From contig CAVOWP010000012.1 in the NCBI GenBank assembly GCA_963700185.1, forward strand, positions 186,001 to 250,000: 64,000 nucleotides of DNA, in the 5' to 3' direction. How positions within the stretch are numbered: the stretch's first letter is position 1; every line of letters begins with the position of its first letter. The translations under genes and the position numbers were made by a program. Source of the stretch: AP-15 sp963700185 (GTDB taxonomy: Bacteria; Pseudomonadota; Alphaproteobacteria; ATCC43930; CGMCC-115725). The notes beneath the pieces were generated by a model. The model had not been told where the DNA came from, did not search any database, and saw only the letters and a program-made list of their open reading frames with translations. This document shows positions 36,280-45,529 of this stretch, one piece after another.

Positions 36280-37134
36280 TCAACGAACGCGCTCGAACAC
36301 CAGCTGATGGCAGCCGTATGACCTGTTCTCGCGGATCTTGACGGGCTCGAAACCGTCACGCCGGTAAAATTCGGTGATATCCTTGACGGATGCGTACTCG
36401 TAGGGGTAACCGCCGACCCAATCGACGACGTCATGCAGCCAGCTCATGCCGCGCCCGCTGCTGGCGCTGGTCAGCTCCCGAATATACGTCCTCAACTCTC
36501 CCGAACGCATAGAACCAGCGAGTGACCTGAGCTCCTGTGGCATCCAGACGTAAATCGCGTAAATTGGGCGAAGTACCCGCGGCAACGCGTTGTACCGGCG
36601 TTTTCGCTTCAGCCACGACTGGCTGACTTTGCCACAATCGTTGTAGATGGCGATGAACAACAATCCGCCCGTCTTTACCACAGGTTTTAAATTGCCCATC
36701 GCCTGCCACATCGCACCCGTGTGGTGCAGGACGCCCCAAGAGTAAACGATGTCGAATTGGCCGAGTCTCGCCAGATATTGGGGGTCGAGCACCGAACCCT
36801 GCTCGATTATCCACGATGGGTCGTCCGGCAGATAGCGGCGGCGCAGTTCCTCGGTACAGGCGACGCTCTGACCGTCGTAGTCGAATGAGGTGACCGTAGC
36901 TCCAAGGCGGCGGGCCGCGAGCGAGGACAGCCCCGAGCCGCTCCCGACATCTAGAAAGGATCTGCCGGCGAGCGATTTTTCTCCGAGAAATTCTATCAGA
37001 TTCTGTTCTGCCTCGGCGATCCGGGCCTGATTGAGGCGTTTCAAAAAACTCGCCCAGTTCCGGCCAAAACTGAAGCGCCTGCCAGCGGTTACCTCGCGCT
37101 CATGCTGCCTTGCAATATTATTAATGGCCGACAT
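36280..37134 (-). CDS. Class I SAM-dependent methyltransferase
   Basis: 284 residues. Motif I is SFLDVGSGSGLSSLAARRLG, motif II region SFDYDGQSVACTEEL, and the post-motif FDIVYSWGVLHHTGAMWQAM is typical of UbiE/Coq3-like small-molecule methyltransferases. The C-terminal extension with PQELRSLAGSMRSGELRTYI is family-specific but not recognised. Placed between GT4 and GT39 in a glycan locus, it probably methylates a sugar residue or the growing polymer. The 258-bp gap upstream contains nothing recognised. Confidence 0.82.
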   Translation of the reverse strand: MSAINNIARQHEREVTAGRRFSFGRNWASFLKRLNQARIAEAEQNLIEFLGEKSLAGRSFLDVGSGSGLSSLAARRLGATVTSFDYDGQSVACTEELRRRYLPDDPSWIIEQGSVLDPQYLARLGQFDIVYSWGVLHHTGAMWQAMGNLKPVVKTGGLLFIAIYNDCGKVSQSWLKRKRRYNALPRVLRPIYAIYVWMPQELRSLAGSMRSGELRTYIRELTSASSGRGMSWLHDVVDWVGGYPYEYASVKDITEFYRRDGFEPVKIRENRSYGCHQLVFERVR

Positions 37135-37392
37135 GCCGGTCCACCCGTTCCTGGTGCGGTTAAATCAACATCGACTTCTGTCGATAGCTATCATCGTCCT
37201 TCTATCTTCGTCTTCGATTAACGAGCTTCGCTCGCACGCGGGCCTACCACGTGATGATCTTTCGACCCCAGCCAAGACGCGATGCAGATCGGCGTCGTTC
37301 TAGCGCTCTTCCGCTAGGCCGGCGCGCATCTAAGCGCAGACCTGCAGTTCGCTGGCGGCTCTGCCGAGGCAACCGGCTGTGCAATGCCTGCG

Positions 37393-39032
37393 CTAAGCGC
37401 TGCGCGAGCGAGGCGGCGATTGCGACGCTGATTTGTCTTGCGCCTCATGCGCGCATTCGCGGGTAACCTCATAAACCTGCGCCGGTGAAACCTGCCAAAA
37501 CGAATCGGTAGCTTTCAGCGTCGCAGCCGCATAAGGCGCCGGCAAGACGGAAAGGATGTCTCGCAGCGCGGCGACCACCGACCGGCCGAGGCCGAGGTCG
37601 CCCTGCTCGAGCGGGCCTAACGGAACCAGGCACCGGCGCAATGTTTCCGAAAGAGGCGCTTCCTTCGGAGCATCCGGCCAAGTCCGCATTTGTGGATCGT
37701 CGACGATATAGGCGACGACATCGCCGGCCGGGCCTTCTCCTGGAGTGACGCCGCTCAAATTCGCCCACGGCTGGATGTCGTTGCCGGTATCGAGCGATCG
37801 GCGGAATAAGCGCTCTAGCGCGCTCTGCCGTTGCGCGGTTAGGGGCCCAAATGTCGGCGTGCCGGCGTGAGCCGTGGCGAACGCTGCCGCTGCCCGGCCG
37901 TTGATCGTGACGACGCCGACAACCTGCTGTTCGAGCGCCGAGAGCAGGCTGCCAGACACAATCATAGCCCCACCGAGCAAAACCGCGATGCTACGGCGCT
38001 GCTGCGCCAGAAACCAGCCGGCGAGCAGAGCCAGGGGCATCACGAAAATTTCCATATAGTTGGTCTGCTTACGGATGAGCGTGAAGGGCGGAGGGAGGCT
38101 GGAAGCAGCGAAAATATGATCACGAGGCCGACCGCCCAGCCCAACACGAACCGGCGTCCGGGCTGCGGGGACCGGCGCATCATCAGTATGCCCCCCGCCA
38201 AGGCGAGCCATCCAAGCAGGCCGGTATGATACATTTTGACGAAGAGATAGCTCAGATATTCCCATGGCGCAGTTTCGCCAAAGCTGTGCGTTGCAATCAG
38301 GTCATCTACCGCCTCGTGCATGACACGATAGTGATAGAGGGGATCGCCGAAGGCGATCCAAAAGAAAACAAGGTCGGCGGCCGCGCACAATGCCCCGCCG
38401 AACAAGAACCATAGCCAGCCGCGCCGCCGGCGTCTCTCGCAAAGTGCCAGAAACACGAAAAGCAGGCCGAAGACGATTACCTCTTCTTTGATCCAAAACA
38501 CCCACCCCGCCAGCAGTCCGGCTAAGAAATACAGTTCGGACCTATCCTCGCTTTCGGCAAAATAGAATACGACCAACGAAACAGCGATGAATAAAGCGAG
38601 ATAAGGATCGGGATTGAGGCTGCCGGCGAGCGTGACATCTAGAGGCAGGACGGCCAAGGACAGTGCCGACCAGATAGCGGCACGACGCCCCCAAAGATGA
38701 TAAGCAAAGCAATAGGCGAGGAGAATGCTGCCGAGTGAGCAGACGAAAAAGAGTCCGGCGGCGCCGACTACGCCGTTTCCGAAAAGCTCGATCGACAGCG
38801 CCTGAAAGGCGTTGATGCCGTAACGCACCGCTCCGAGATAGGTTGCGTGCGGAAACTGTCCCTCGATCAGCCGGTAAGCCTGCGAGATGTATACGATTTC
38901 GTCGGTGCCCAGACCGCGAGAAAAGAACGCTATCCGTAGCGCCGCCGCATAAATCAGGATGATGGCCGCACTAATCCAATCGGCTCTCACCCCGGTTACG
39001 GTCGACTGCGCTGGGAGCTCAGCGAAATTCAC
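37393..39032 (-). CDS. GT39/ArnT-like membrane glycosyltransferase (frameshift near 38105)
   Basis: A polytopic GT-C transferase of about 545 residues. The first luminal loop carries the catalytic Asp-Glu pair in FFSRGLGTDEIVYISQAY, followed by many transmembrane segments (YAAALRIAFF, GLFFVCSLGSILLAYCF, VFGLLFVFLAL). The frame shifts near 38105 between IIFSLLPAS and LPPPFTLIRKQTNYMEIFVM; here the shift corresponds to one missing base. The start is probably a GTG at 39032 behind GGGAAG, overlapping the GT2 gene by 14 bp. Such enzymes use a polyprenyl-phosphate sugar of the kind GT2 neighbours make. Confidence 0.8.
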
Positions 39033-40095
39033 AGCCGCTTCCCAGGCGGGCGCCGGGGACGAACCTCGCAAATTGGGAGCCGGGCCCGCCCTCCGGATCG
39101 GGCGTGCCCTCACCCCGATCTCGCCAGATAGCGGCGATTAAGAAGGGCGGCTGTCCCCGAGCATAGCGCTGTGTCTGCATCACCTCCCGCCAGATCACCG
39201 CCAGCAGCATGACCACAAAGGAGGTAAATGCGATCGTGATCGGCGCCGAGATCGCCCTAGCAGGCTCGGCGAACCCCAGCAGGCTCGAAATGTACAGGAT
39301 CGCGCCTGAAAACATGCCGATCAGGCCGATATTTAACAATACCTGGGTCACCTTTTTGGAGTGGATCAGAAAATCCAAATTGTACTGAATAAGTGAAATC
39401 AGGTTCCATTTGCTGGCGCCGTAGCGGCGACGGAATTGGGTGATCGGCAGTTCGACGCGGGATCGCGCGTTGATGTAAAGCGCCGGCGTATTGTAATGCA
39501 CATAGCCGAAGCCGTCGGTCATCATGTCGAGGAGACGGGCGCTGAACAAGCGGTAGGCGCTTCCGAAATCGCGGATACGCTCGCCAGTTAGGTAGCGGTT
39601 CACACGATTGCCCAACCAGGTGACGGCAAGACGAAAGTTAGTTTCCTCGCGGCGATCTCGATACGTCGCTACGAGATCGTGACCATTGGCGATCTCTGCG
39701 ACGAGCCGGCTGATATCTTGCGGGTCGTGCTGGAGATCGCCATCCAGCATGACGATCCAATTGCCGCGCGCGACGCTCATGCCGGCTCCCAAAGCCGCGA
39801 CTTGGCCGTAGTTTCGATATAGCTCGACAATGCGAAGCCCGGGCGCGTGGCCGATCATGCTCTTCAAGCGGGCGAGAGTGCGATCGGTCGATCCGTCGTC
39901 AACCATGACGATCTCAGAGCTCAAATCGAGAGTCGAAAGCACCAGAGCCAATTTGTCCAGCAGTTCGGGGATGACCTCCTCTTCGTTATACACCGTACAC
40001 ACGACGCTGAGTGCGGGTCTCGCCGGCAGTGGCCCCGATGAACTCCGGGCGGCAACATTCGCCGCGACCGACAACTCCTCAGTCGCGCCGTTCAT
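39019..40095 (-). CDS. Glycosyltransferase family 2, polyprenyl-phosphate sugar synthase type
   Basis: A 358-residue DPM1/GtrB/ArnC-like transferase. GT-A motifs: LSVVCTVYNEEEVIPELLDK, EIVMVDDGSTDRTL and the DxD metal site in WIVMLDGDLQHDPQD; the acceptor region has RYGASKWNLISLIQYNLDFL. Two C-terminal hydrophobic segments (VLLNIGLIGMFSGAILYISS and ITIAFTSFVVMLLAVIW) anchor it in the membrane, as in GtrB. It probably makes a lipid-phosphate sugar for the overlapping GT39 gene. Confidence 0.87.
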   Translation of the reverse strand: MNGATEELSVAANVAARSSSGPLPARPALSVVCTVYNEEEVIPELLDKLALVLSTLDLSSEIVMVDDGSTDRTLARLKSMIGHAPGLRIVELYRNYGQVAALGAGMSVARGNWIVMLDGDLQHDPQDISRLVAEIANGHDLVATYRDRREETNFRLAVTWLGNRVNRYLTGERIRDFGSAYRLFSARLLDMMTDGFGYVHYNTPALYINARSRVELPITQFRRRYGASKWNLISLIQYNLDFLIHSKKVTQVLLNIGLIGMFSGAILYISSLLGFAEPARAISAPITIAFTSFVVMLLAVIWREVMQTQRYARGQPPFLIAAIWRDRGEGTPDPEGGPGSQFARFVPGARLGSGCEFR

Positions 40096-40104
40096 CTCTT
40101 CCGC

Positions 40105-41134
40105 CTAGAGAATGCGGCCACGCAACGTGAGCTCGTTGATCCGCCGCTCCCACTCAAGCAGCGACCGATACCACTGGAGCGTATAGCAAGTCGGATCCTC
40201 GCCGGCGATGTCGCCGCGCTCCAGCGCCTGCTTGATCTCGACGATTCCCTCGTGAACGCGGATCGACGGCTCGAACCCGAGGCGCTGTCTTATCTTCGCG
40301 AAGGACAGATTGTAGGTGCGCTTGTCCGGATCGTCGGGGATTCGGTGGACCGTCACATGCGGGATCACATCGAGAACGAACTGGGCGAGATGACGGATCT
40401 GATAATTCATCTCGTCGCTGCCGACATTGAACACCTCGCCGGCGACCCTCTCCGCTTCCTCCTCCACGCCGAGAAGGAGGGCCTGAACGGCATCGTTGAT
40501 GTGGACAAACGGCCGCCACTGTTCGCCGGAGCCCATAATGTAAATCACCCGCTCCTTCCAGGCACGCAGGGTCATGATGTTGACGGCCAGGTCGAAGCGC
40601 ATGCGCGGTGCGAGGCCGAACACTGTGGCGTTGCGAAAGATCACGGTTTCGAACTCCGGACCTTCCAGATTTCCCAACGCCTCCTCCACGCGCAACTTGC
40701 TTTCGGAGTAAAGGGTCTGCGGCCGGCACTCGTCGTTCTCGGTCAACCGTTCGCGAACGCCGTGGCCGTAGACCGAGGCGGAGCTCGAGTAGACGTATCG
40801 CCTGACACCGGCTTCCTTTGCCAGCCGAGCCAAGCGCATGCCTCCGCCGCAGTTGATCGAGCGGGTCAGCTCGGGATCAATCTCGGCTGACGCGTCGTTG
40901 CTGAGCCCGGCGAGGTCGACGACGATCTCGACGCCATTCAAAATCTCCGGAGCGAAGTCTCGGATGTCCTCGGATATGACCGCCGCTCTCTCACTGAGAG
41001 CGACCCGGTCGAACTCGGTCCCTGCCAAAGAAAAACCGGTCGAGGGCGATCAGAGAGTGGCCACGCTCGAGTAGCTTCTTGCAGAGTGGGACGCCGATGT
41101 AGCCACCGGCACCTGCCACCAACACCTTCGCCAT
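40105..41134 (-). CDS. NAD-dependent epimerase/dehydratase, extended SDR (frameshift near 41025)
   Basis: Nucleotide-sugar modifying enzyme of about 342 residues. The Rossmann Gly motif is MAKVLVAGAGGYIGVPLCKK; the active site has the Ser triplet in YVYSSSASVYGHG and the Y-x3-K of LYSESKLRVEEAL. A one-base insertion near 41025 separates the N-terminal 35 residues (FFFGRD) from the rest (EFDRVALSERAAV). The start is the ATG at 41134. It is the third-from-first gene in the polysaccharide operon and probably prepares the keto or epimerised sugar for the DegT aminotransferase. Confidence 0.85.
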
Positions 41135-41180
41135 TGATTGTGAAGCTCCGTCAGCTCGTCGATGTCGGCGGCGGGGCGGC

Positions 41181-42359
41181 CTACCCGAATGCGCGCTTTA
41201 CCCGCCGCGCAGCGTGATGCACCTCGAGAAAGGCTTGCACGATCCCGTCGGATTCGTCCTGGGTCATGTCATTGTAGACCGGCAAGGCGAGCACGCTGTA
41301 AGCACTGGCCTCGGTGCGCGGCAGCGCCACATCGCGGCTGGCGAGATAAGCGCGCATGTGATGACAGGGCGGGCTGTGGTATTTGCGGACGTAAAGGTTT
41401 TGGTCGGCGAGCGCCGTCGCGGTGGCGTTTCTGTCGAGTCCGAACTCGCGCTCGTCGACGAACACCGGGAGATAGAGCCAGATCGGGTCCTGATCGTGTG
41501 GCGTCGGCGCAACCGTCAGACCCGGCAGTTTCGACAGGCCCTCACGCATTCGCGTGACTGCCCGCCGCCGCGTCACGGCTGCCTGCTCGAAACTCTTCAA
41601 TTGCTCTATGCCGATAAGGGCGCACACCTCGGTCAGCTTCGCATTTATTCCGGCCTCTTCGCAGTCGCCGTCGGCCAGTTGGCCGAAATTGCGGATCGCC
41701 CTGGCCCGCGAGAATATTTCGGGGTCATGCGTGCAGAGGCAGCCCCCTTCCATCGTCGTGAAGGCCTTGGTGGCGTGAAAGCTGAATATCTGCGCGTCGC
41801 CGAAGCCGCCGACCAGACTTCCGCCCACTCTTGCGCCGAATGACGGGGCGCTGTCGAAGACGACCCTGAGCCCGTTGCGCCGGCCGATCTCGGTCAGCCG
41901 GGCGTAATCGCACGCGATCCCGTAGGCATCGACGCCGAGAATGGCCACGGTTTTTGGCGTAATCTTGCGCTCGACGTCGTCGGGGTCGAGGCACAAAGAA
42001 CCATTCGCGGCGATATCCGCAAAGACCGGCTCCGCGCCACACCACCGCACGGCATGGGGCGTAGCGGCAAACGTGAAGGAGGGGACGATGACCTCGCCGC
42101 GTTCGACGCCCGCTGCGCGCAGCATCGTCATCAGCGCCATCTGACCATTGCAGAATACCAAGGTCGGGACACCGAGATATTCTGATAATTGTCTCTCGAA
42201 ATCCGAGACCCAATGTCCGCCGTTGGTCACTTGCCCCGATGCCAATGCCGCCTGGAACGGCGCGAAGAATTTGTTAATATCTGGAAAGACTGGCCGTACG
42301 ATCTGCAACGGGCGCTCAAAGATCGGCGGCCCACCGACTGCTGCAATCGCATTACGCAT
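41181..42359 (-). CDS. DegT/DnrJ/EryC1/StrS-family sugar aminotransferase
   Basis: A 392-residue PLP enzyme that aminates a keto-nucleotide-sugar. Signatures: FCNGQMALMTMLRAAGVERG, EVIVPSFTFAATPHAVRWCG, the PLP-ring Asp in GLRVVFDSAPSFGAR and the Schiff-base Lys198 in IFSFHATKAFTTMEGG. The start at 42359 is chosen by family length; a GTG 12 codons upstream is possible. It is divergent from the acetyltransferase, and together they should yield an N-acetylated amino sugar. Confidence 0.88.
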   Translation of the reverse strand: MRNAIAAVGGPPIFERPLQIVRPVFPDINKFFAPFQAALASGQVTNGGHWVSDFERQLSEYLGVPTLVFCNGQMALMTMLRAAGVERGEVIVPSFTFAATPHAVRWCGAEPVFADIAANGSLCLDPDDVERKITPKTVAILGVDAYGIACDYARLTEIGRRNGLRVVFDSAPSFGARVGGSLVGGFGDAQIFSFHATKAFTTMEGGCLCTHDPEIFSRARAIRNFGQLADGDCEEAGINAKLTEVCALIGIEQLKSFEQAAVTRRRAVTRMREGLSKLPGLTVAPTPHDQDPIWLYLPVFVDEREFGLDRNATATALADQNLYVRKYHSPPCHHMRAYLASRDVALPRTEASAYSVLALPVYNDMTQDESDGIVQAFLEVHHAARRVKRAFG

Positions 42360-42464
42360 AATTTTAATTCTAAATTGACCGGGTTCAGGATACACTTGAC
42401 GGTATCACGTCAGTGTTGAAGTGTCAACGCCGCGCCGACCGTATAGATGCCGACCGTATAGATC

Positions 42465-43117
42465 ATGTCGTCTTCAGGCAGACTACCGATCGTAATCTTT
42501 GGTTGCGGTGGCCATGGCCGCGTGGTCGCCGACACTCTCAAGGTCGCGCGCGCTCCCTTGGCGGGATTTCTGGACGATCGGCCGCCTGCTGCGTGTCGTC
42601 AGCGAAATTCCGCTTCTGGGTGGCCGTGGCTGCCTCGAAGCAGCCCGAATTTCTTAAGAACTATGACATCCTGATTGCGATCGGCGAAGCGCGGCTGCGT
42701 CGGCAACTCGCTCTGCTGGTTCTCGACCGCGGGGGGCATCTCGCCAAGGCGATCCATCCAAGTGCAGTCATCGCTTCGGACGTATTCATTGGAGAGGGCA
42801 CTGTGATAATGGCCGGCGTCGTAATCAATACCGGCAGCCGAATTGGCCGTTTTGCCATTGTCAACACCGGCGCAACGGTCGACCACGACAACGTGATCGA
42901 GGATGGCGTGCACATCTCTCCGGGTTGTCACTTGGCGGGCAATGTGATCTGCCGAGCCGACGCATTCATCGGCACGGGAGCGAGCATCATTCCACGCATC
43001 CAGATCGGTGCACGCGCCATCGTCGGGGCGGGGGCAACGGTAATTTCGGACGTGCCCCCCGACGTGCTGGCAGCCGGGTGTCCGGCAGTCGTCAAGCGGC
43101 GTTTGGCGAGAGACTGA
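42465..43117 (+). CDS. PglD/NeuD-type sugar O/N-acetyltransferase (frameshift near 42597)
   Basis: About 217 residues. The N-terminal Rossmann-like half reads LPIVIFGCGGHGRVVADTLK with AGFLDDRPP; after a frame change near 42597 the second half is a left-handed beta-helix of hexapeptide repeats, e.g. IHPSAVIASDVFIGEGTVIM and GARAIVGAGATVISDV, with the catalytic His in GATVDHDNVIEDG. It acetylates an amino sugar (as in bacillosamine-type synthesis) or sialic acid precursor, which fits the divergent DegT gene. The break corresponds to one lost base or two gained. Confidence 0.82.
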
Positions 43118-43118
43118 A

Positions 43119-43589
43119 TTAGTACTGAGCGCTGACGATCACTTCGGCGGTCCCGCAGTCTTTGATTCCGAGCGCTTCGGCTGCTTTGGCCGAGAGATCG
43201 ATGATGCGACCCCGGTGGTAGGGACCGCGATCGTTCACGACGACATCGACCGAGCGGCCGTTTTCCACATTCGTCACCCGTGCCGTGGTTTCGAAGGGCA
43301 GCCACAGATGCGCCGCCGTCATTGCGCGGTCGTCAAACGGCGTTCCGCTGGCGGTGCGGCGCCCGCGCCACGCTCTGCCGTACCAGGATGCGATGCCGCG
43401 CTGCCTGACAACGACATCCGTGGTCTCGGTTTCCCGTTTCGCGACATCGCCCGCAGCCGCTTTGACGAGCACCGGGGAAGTGTCTTGCTCCACGGTGCTT
43501 TGCGCCTTTGCGTGACTCAGCGCACCGCACAACATCAGCACACCGGAAGCGATATTCCTCGCACCGGCCGTAATTCTCCGCAGGATCAT
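43119..43589 (-). CDS. rlpA: RlpA-like septal ring protein (DPBB domain)
   Basis: A 156-residue exported double-psi beta-barrel protein, probably a lytic transglycosylase or division-associated. A signal peptide covers about residues 1-30 (SGVLMLCGALSHAKAQS). The RlpA core is RGIASWYGRAWRGRRTASGT, PFETTARVTNVENGRSVDV and VVNDRGPYHRGRIIDLSAKA. There is no C-terminal SPOR domain, so it is a short-form RlpA. It converges with the acetyltransferase with one base between stops. Confidence 0.87.
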   Translation of the reverse strand: MILRRITAGARNIASGVLMLCGALSHAKAQSTVEQDTSPVLVKAAAGDVAKRETETTDVVVRQRGIASWYGRAWRGRRTASGTPFDDRAMTAAHLWLPFETTARVTNVENGRSVDVVVNDRGPYHRGRIIDLSAKAAEALGIKDCGTAEVIVSAQY

Positions 43590-43618
43590 TGCTTGGCACA
43601 GCTCCCCCCAGATGTGTC

Positions 43619-43649
43619 CTGTTACAGATCAGTTACAGATCAGTAACAG
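43619..43649. repeat. Short tandem repeat with flanking inverted heptamer
   Basis: GTTACAGATCA occurs twice in tandem (43621-43631 and 43632-43642) followed by the partial copy GTAACAG; the outer CTGTTAC and GTAACAG are inverted repeats. It lies 30 bp upstream of the rlpA start and could be an operator. The following AT-rich stretch 43680-43790 also contains CAAATAT/ATATTTG and no gene. Confidence 0.45.
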
Positions 43650-43795
43650 CCTGGCAACGGGCAACGTTGTCGCAGCGGAGGGGTTGAATATATCGTCTAG
43701 ATGGGTAACCTAGCTTATTGTATGGACAAATATCCAATATTTGAACAGCGAGCACATCGTACTATACTGAGGTTTTAGATGAAAGGAAGCAGGGC

Positions 43796-43838
43796 GGAGT
43801 GCAATCAACTGTGGCGCGCAGCGCCGCCATTGCACTCC
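43796..43838 (-). terminator. Two-tier hairpin downstream of the ybjQ gene pair
   Basis: GGAGTGCAAT at 43796-43805 pairs perfectly with ATTGCACTCC at 43829-43838, and inside the 23-nt loop GGCGC-GCA-GCGCC forms a second stem. It begins 33 bp after the stop of the leftward small membrane gene. No U-run is present, so it may be a terminator or a structured RNA element. Confidence 0.45.
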
Positions 43839-43870
43839 ATCCGATGCGATTCCAACGCTACGGTTCCTGG

Positions 43871-44169
43871 TCAGCCGGCCACGTAACGCCGCTCGCCGGT
43901 AGAGGGTTGATAAAATACGGTGACCGTTTGCCGCTCTCCGGGTCGATAAAGCGCTCTTTGGTCGAGACCCAGTCTGGCCCGGGGAGACGTGTAGTCACCG
44001 GCTTATAACGCCAGCGTTCGACCACGAGCCCAAACAGCAGAACGACGACCCGGTATAGCGAGCCGCAGGACTACGCCGATATTGCATCGATGCGATCGCC
44101 GACCATCCCGCTGCGGCCAACAGGATGCCGATATGACGAATAAGGCGGCCCGCAGCACCGACCGGTTCA
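43871..44169 (-). pseudogene. Small membrane protein gene, multiply frameshifted
   Basis: Not visible as a single open frame. On the minus strand successive frames read LRAALFVIS, IGILLAAAGWSAIASM, RVVVLLFGLVVERWRYKPVT, TRLPGPDWVSTKERFIDPES and finally QTVTVFYQPSTGERRYVAG with a TGA at 43871-43873. Joined, they give a protein of about 95 residues: two hydrophobic segments, then a soluble tail with an FIDPESG...VTVFYQPSTGERRYV motif that looks like real, conserved protein. A GTG overlapping the ybjQ stop may start it, so the two would be a coupled pair. Three or four indels are needed, so the exact sequence is uncertain. Confidence 0.45.
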
Positions 44170-44494
44170 CGCAGGCTCGCGCTCGATGACGGCGGCCGTG
44201 CCGTAGGCGACGATTTCGCTCATCGTCTGGCCGATTTCGGCGGAATCGAACCGCATCATCAGCACCGCGTTGGCGCCCATCGCAGTGGCGTTTCGTACCA
44301 GCCGGTCGACCGCATGACGCCGCGCCTCTTCGAGCAGCTGGGTGTATTCGTCGATTTCGCCGCCGACGATCGAACGCAGCCCCGCCATGATGTTGCCGCC
44401 GAGCCCGCGGCTGCGCACCACGACCCCGAAACATTGACCCTTCATCTCGGTCACCCGGTGACCGGACGACATTTTCCGTCGTAACTACGAGCAT
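44167..44494 (-). CDS. YbjQ/DUF74-family protein (frameshift near 44470)
   Basis: About 108 residues after correction. The conserved N-terminus MLVVTTENV is joined by removal of one base near 44470 to SGHRVTEMKGQCFGVVVRSR, and the core continues LGGNIMAGLRSIVGGEIDEY, ARRHAVDRLVRNATAMGANA and VLMMRFDSAEIGQTMSEIVA. YbjQ proteins form pentamers and have been called heavy-metal-binding, but function is not established. The start at 44494 has GGAGAGGACG. An internal ATG at 44472 would give a shorter protein without the conserved first strand. Confidence 0.85.
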
Positions 44495-44696
44495 CGTCCT
44501 CTCCAACTCCGTCAATCCTTCACAGCTTAGTCGAAATTTGCGAGCCGGTCACTCGGATGCTGGCACAATGCAACTGATAAGCACTGGCTTATGATCCTAG
44601 ATTGCTTACTAAATTGCAACCCTGCAATGAGCAAACGGTTGGTTGCGGCGGCCGGTAACGTGGCGCTAGGCTAGAGTTCGGCGAAGAGGGAGAGGG

Positions 44697-45492
44697 ATGG
44701 CGATGGCGACGGGCAAGGACTGGAGCGAGTTGGTCGTCGAGGTAGCCGGAACAAAGCTGCATCTGGCGCGCGCCGGCAGCGGGCGCCCGGTCGTGGTGCT
44801 GCACCATGATATCGGCAGTCCCGACCGGCTCCCTTTCTACGACGAGCTGGCCAGGCATTTCGACGTGCTGGTTCCTCATCATCCGGGCTACGGCAAGTCC
44901 GAGCGGCCGCAATGGCTGCGCAACGTGCGCGACGTCGCGGTGATCTATCAGCGGCTGCTTGTCCGATCTCGGGGTCGAGCGCGCCTCGCTGATCGGGCTC
45001 GGCTTTGGCGGATGGATCGCGGCCGAGATGGCGACGATGGCGCCGCGCGAATTCCACCGGTTGGTCCTGGTCGGAGCGATGGGCCTGAAGCCGGCCGACG
45101 GCGACATCTTCGACCAGGCGATCGTCAGCTATCTCGACTACGCCCGCGCCGGGATTTCACGACCAGGAGGCCTTCGCGCGGGTCTATGGCGACGTGTCGA
45201 CCGACCAGCTGGTCGAATGGGATTTGTGCCGCGAGATGAGCTTCCGGATCGCCTGGAAGCCGTACATGTACAATCAGAGCCTGCCCCATTTGCTCGGCGG
45301 CGTGCGCGCCCCGGCGCTCGTGGTGTGGGGCGACGACGACAAGATCGTGCCGCGCAGCGCGGGTCGAGCAATATGCCGCCTTGCTGCCGAAGGCGCGGTT
45401 CGAGGTCGTGCGCTCTTCCGGGCATTGCGTCGAGATGGAGCAGCCGGATCAGCTCGCGCGCCTCGTCCGGACCTTCGTCGACGGAAAATTAA
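44697..45492 (+). CDS. Alpha/beta hydrolase-fold protein (several frameshifts)
   Basis: About 264 residues when corrected. Parts in order: VEVAGTKLHLARAGSGRPVV with VLHHDIGSPDRLPFYDELA, LVPHHPGYGKSERPQW, the elbow LIGLGFGGWIAAEMATMAP, then the acid region ALVVWGDDDKIVPRS and the His in VVRSSGHCVEMEQPDQLARL. Breaks near 44950, 45158 and 45363 are each fixed by removing one base; a fourth near 45477 would end it at the TAA at 45490-45492. Oddly, the nucleophile position reads G-L-G-F-G instead of G-x-S-x-G, so it may not be a hydrolase. GAAGAGGGAGAGG precedes the ATG. Confidence 0.7.
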
Positions 45493-45529
45493 CGAAGCCG
45501 CCGGGGCGATCTCGGCCAAGGAGGAAGCC

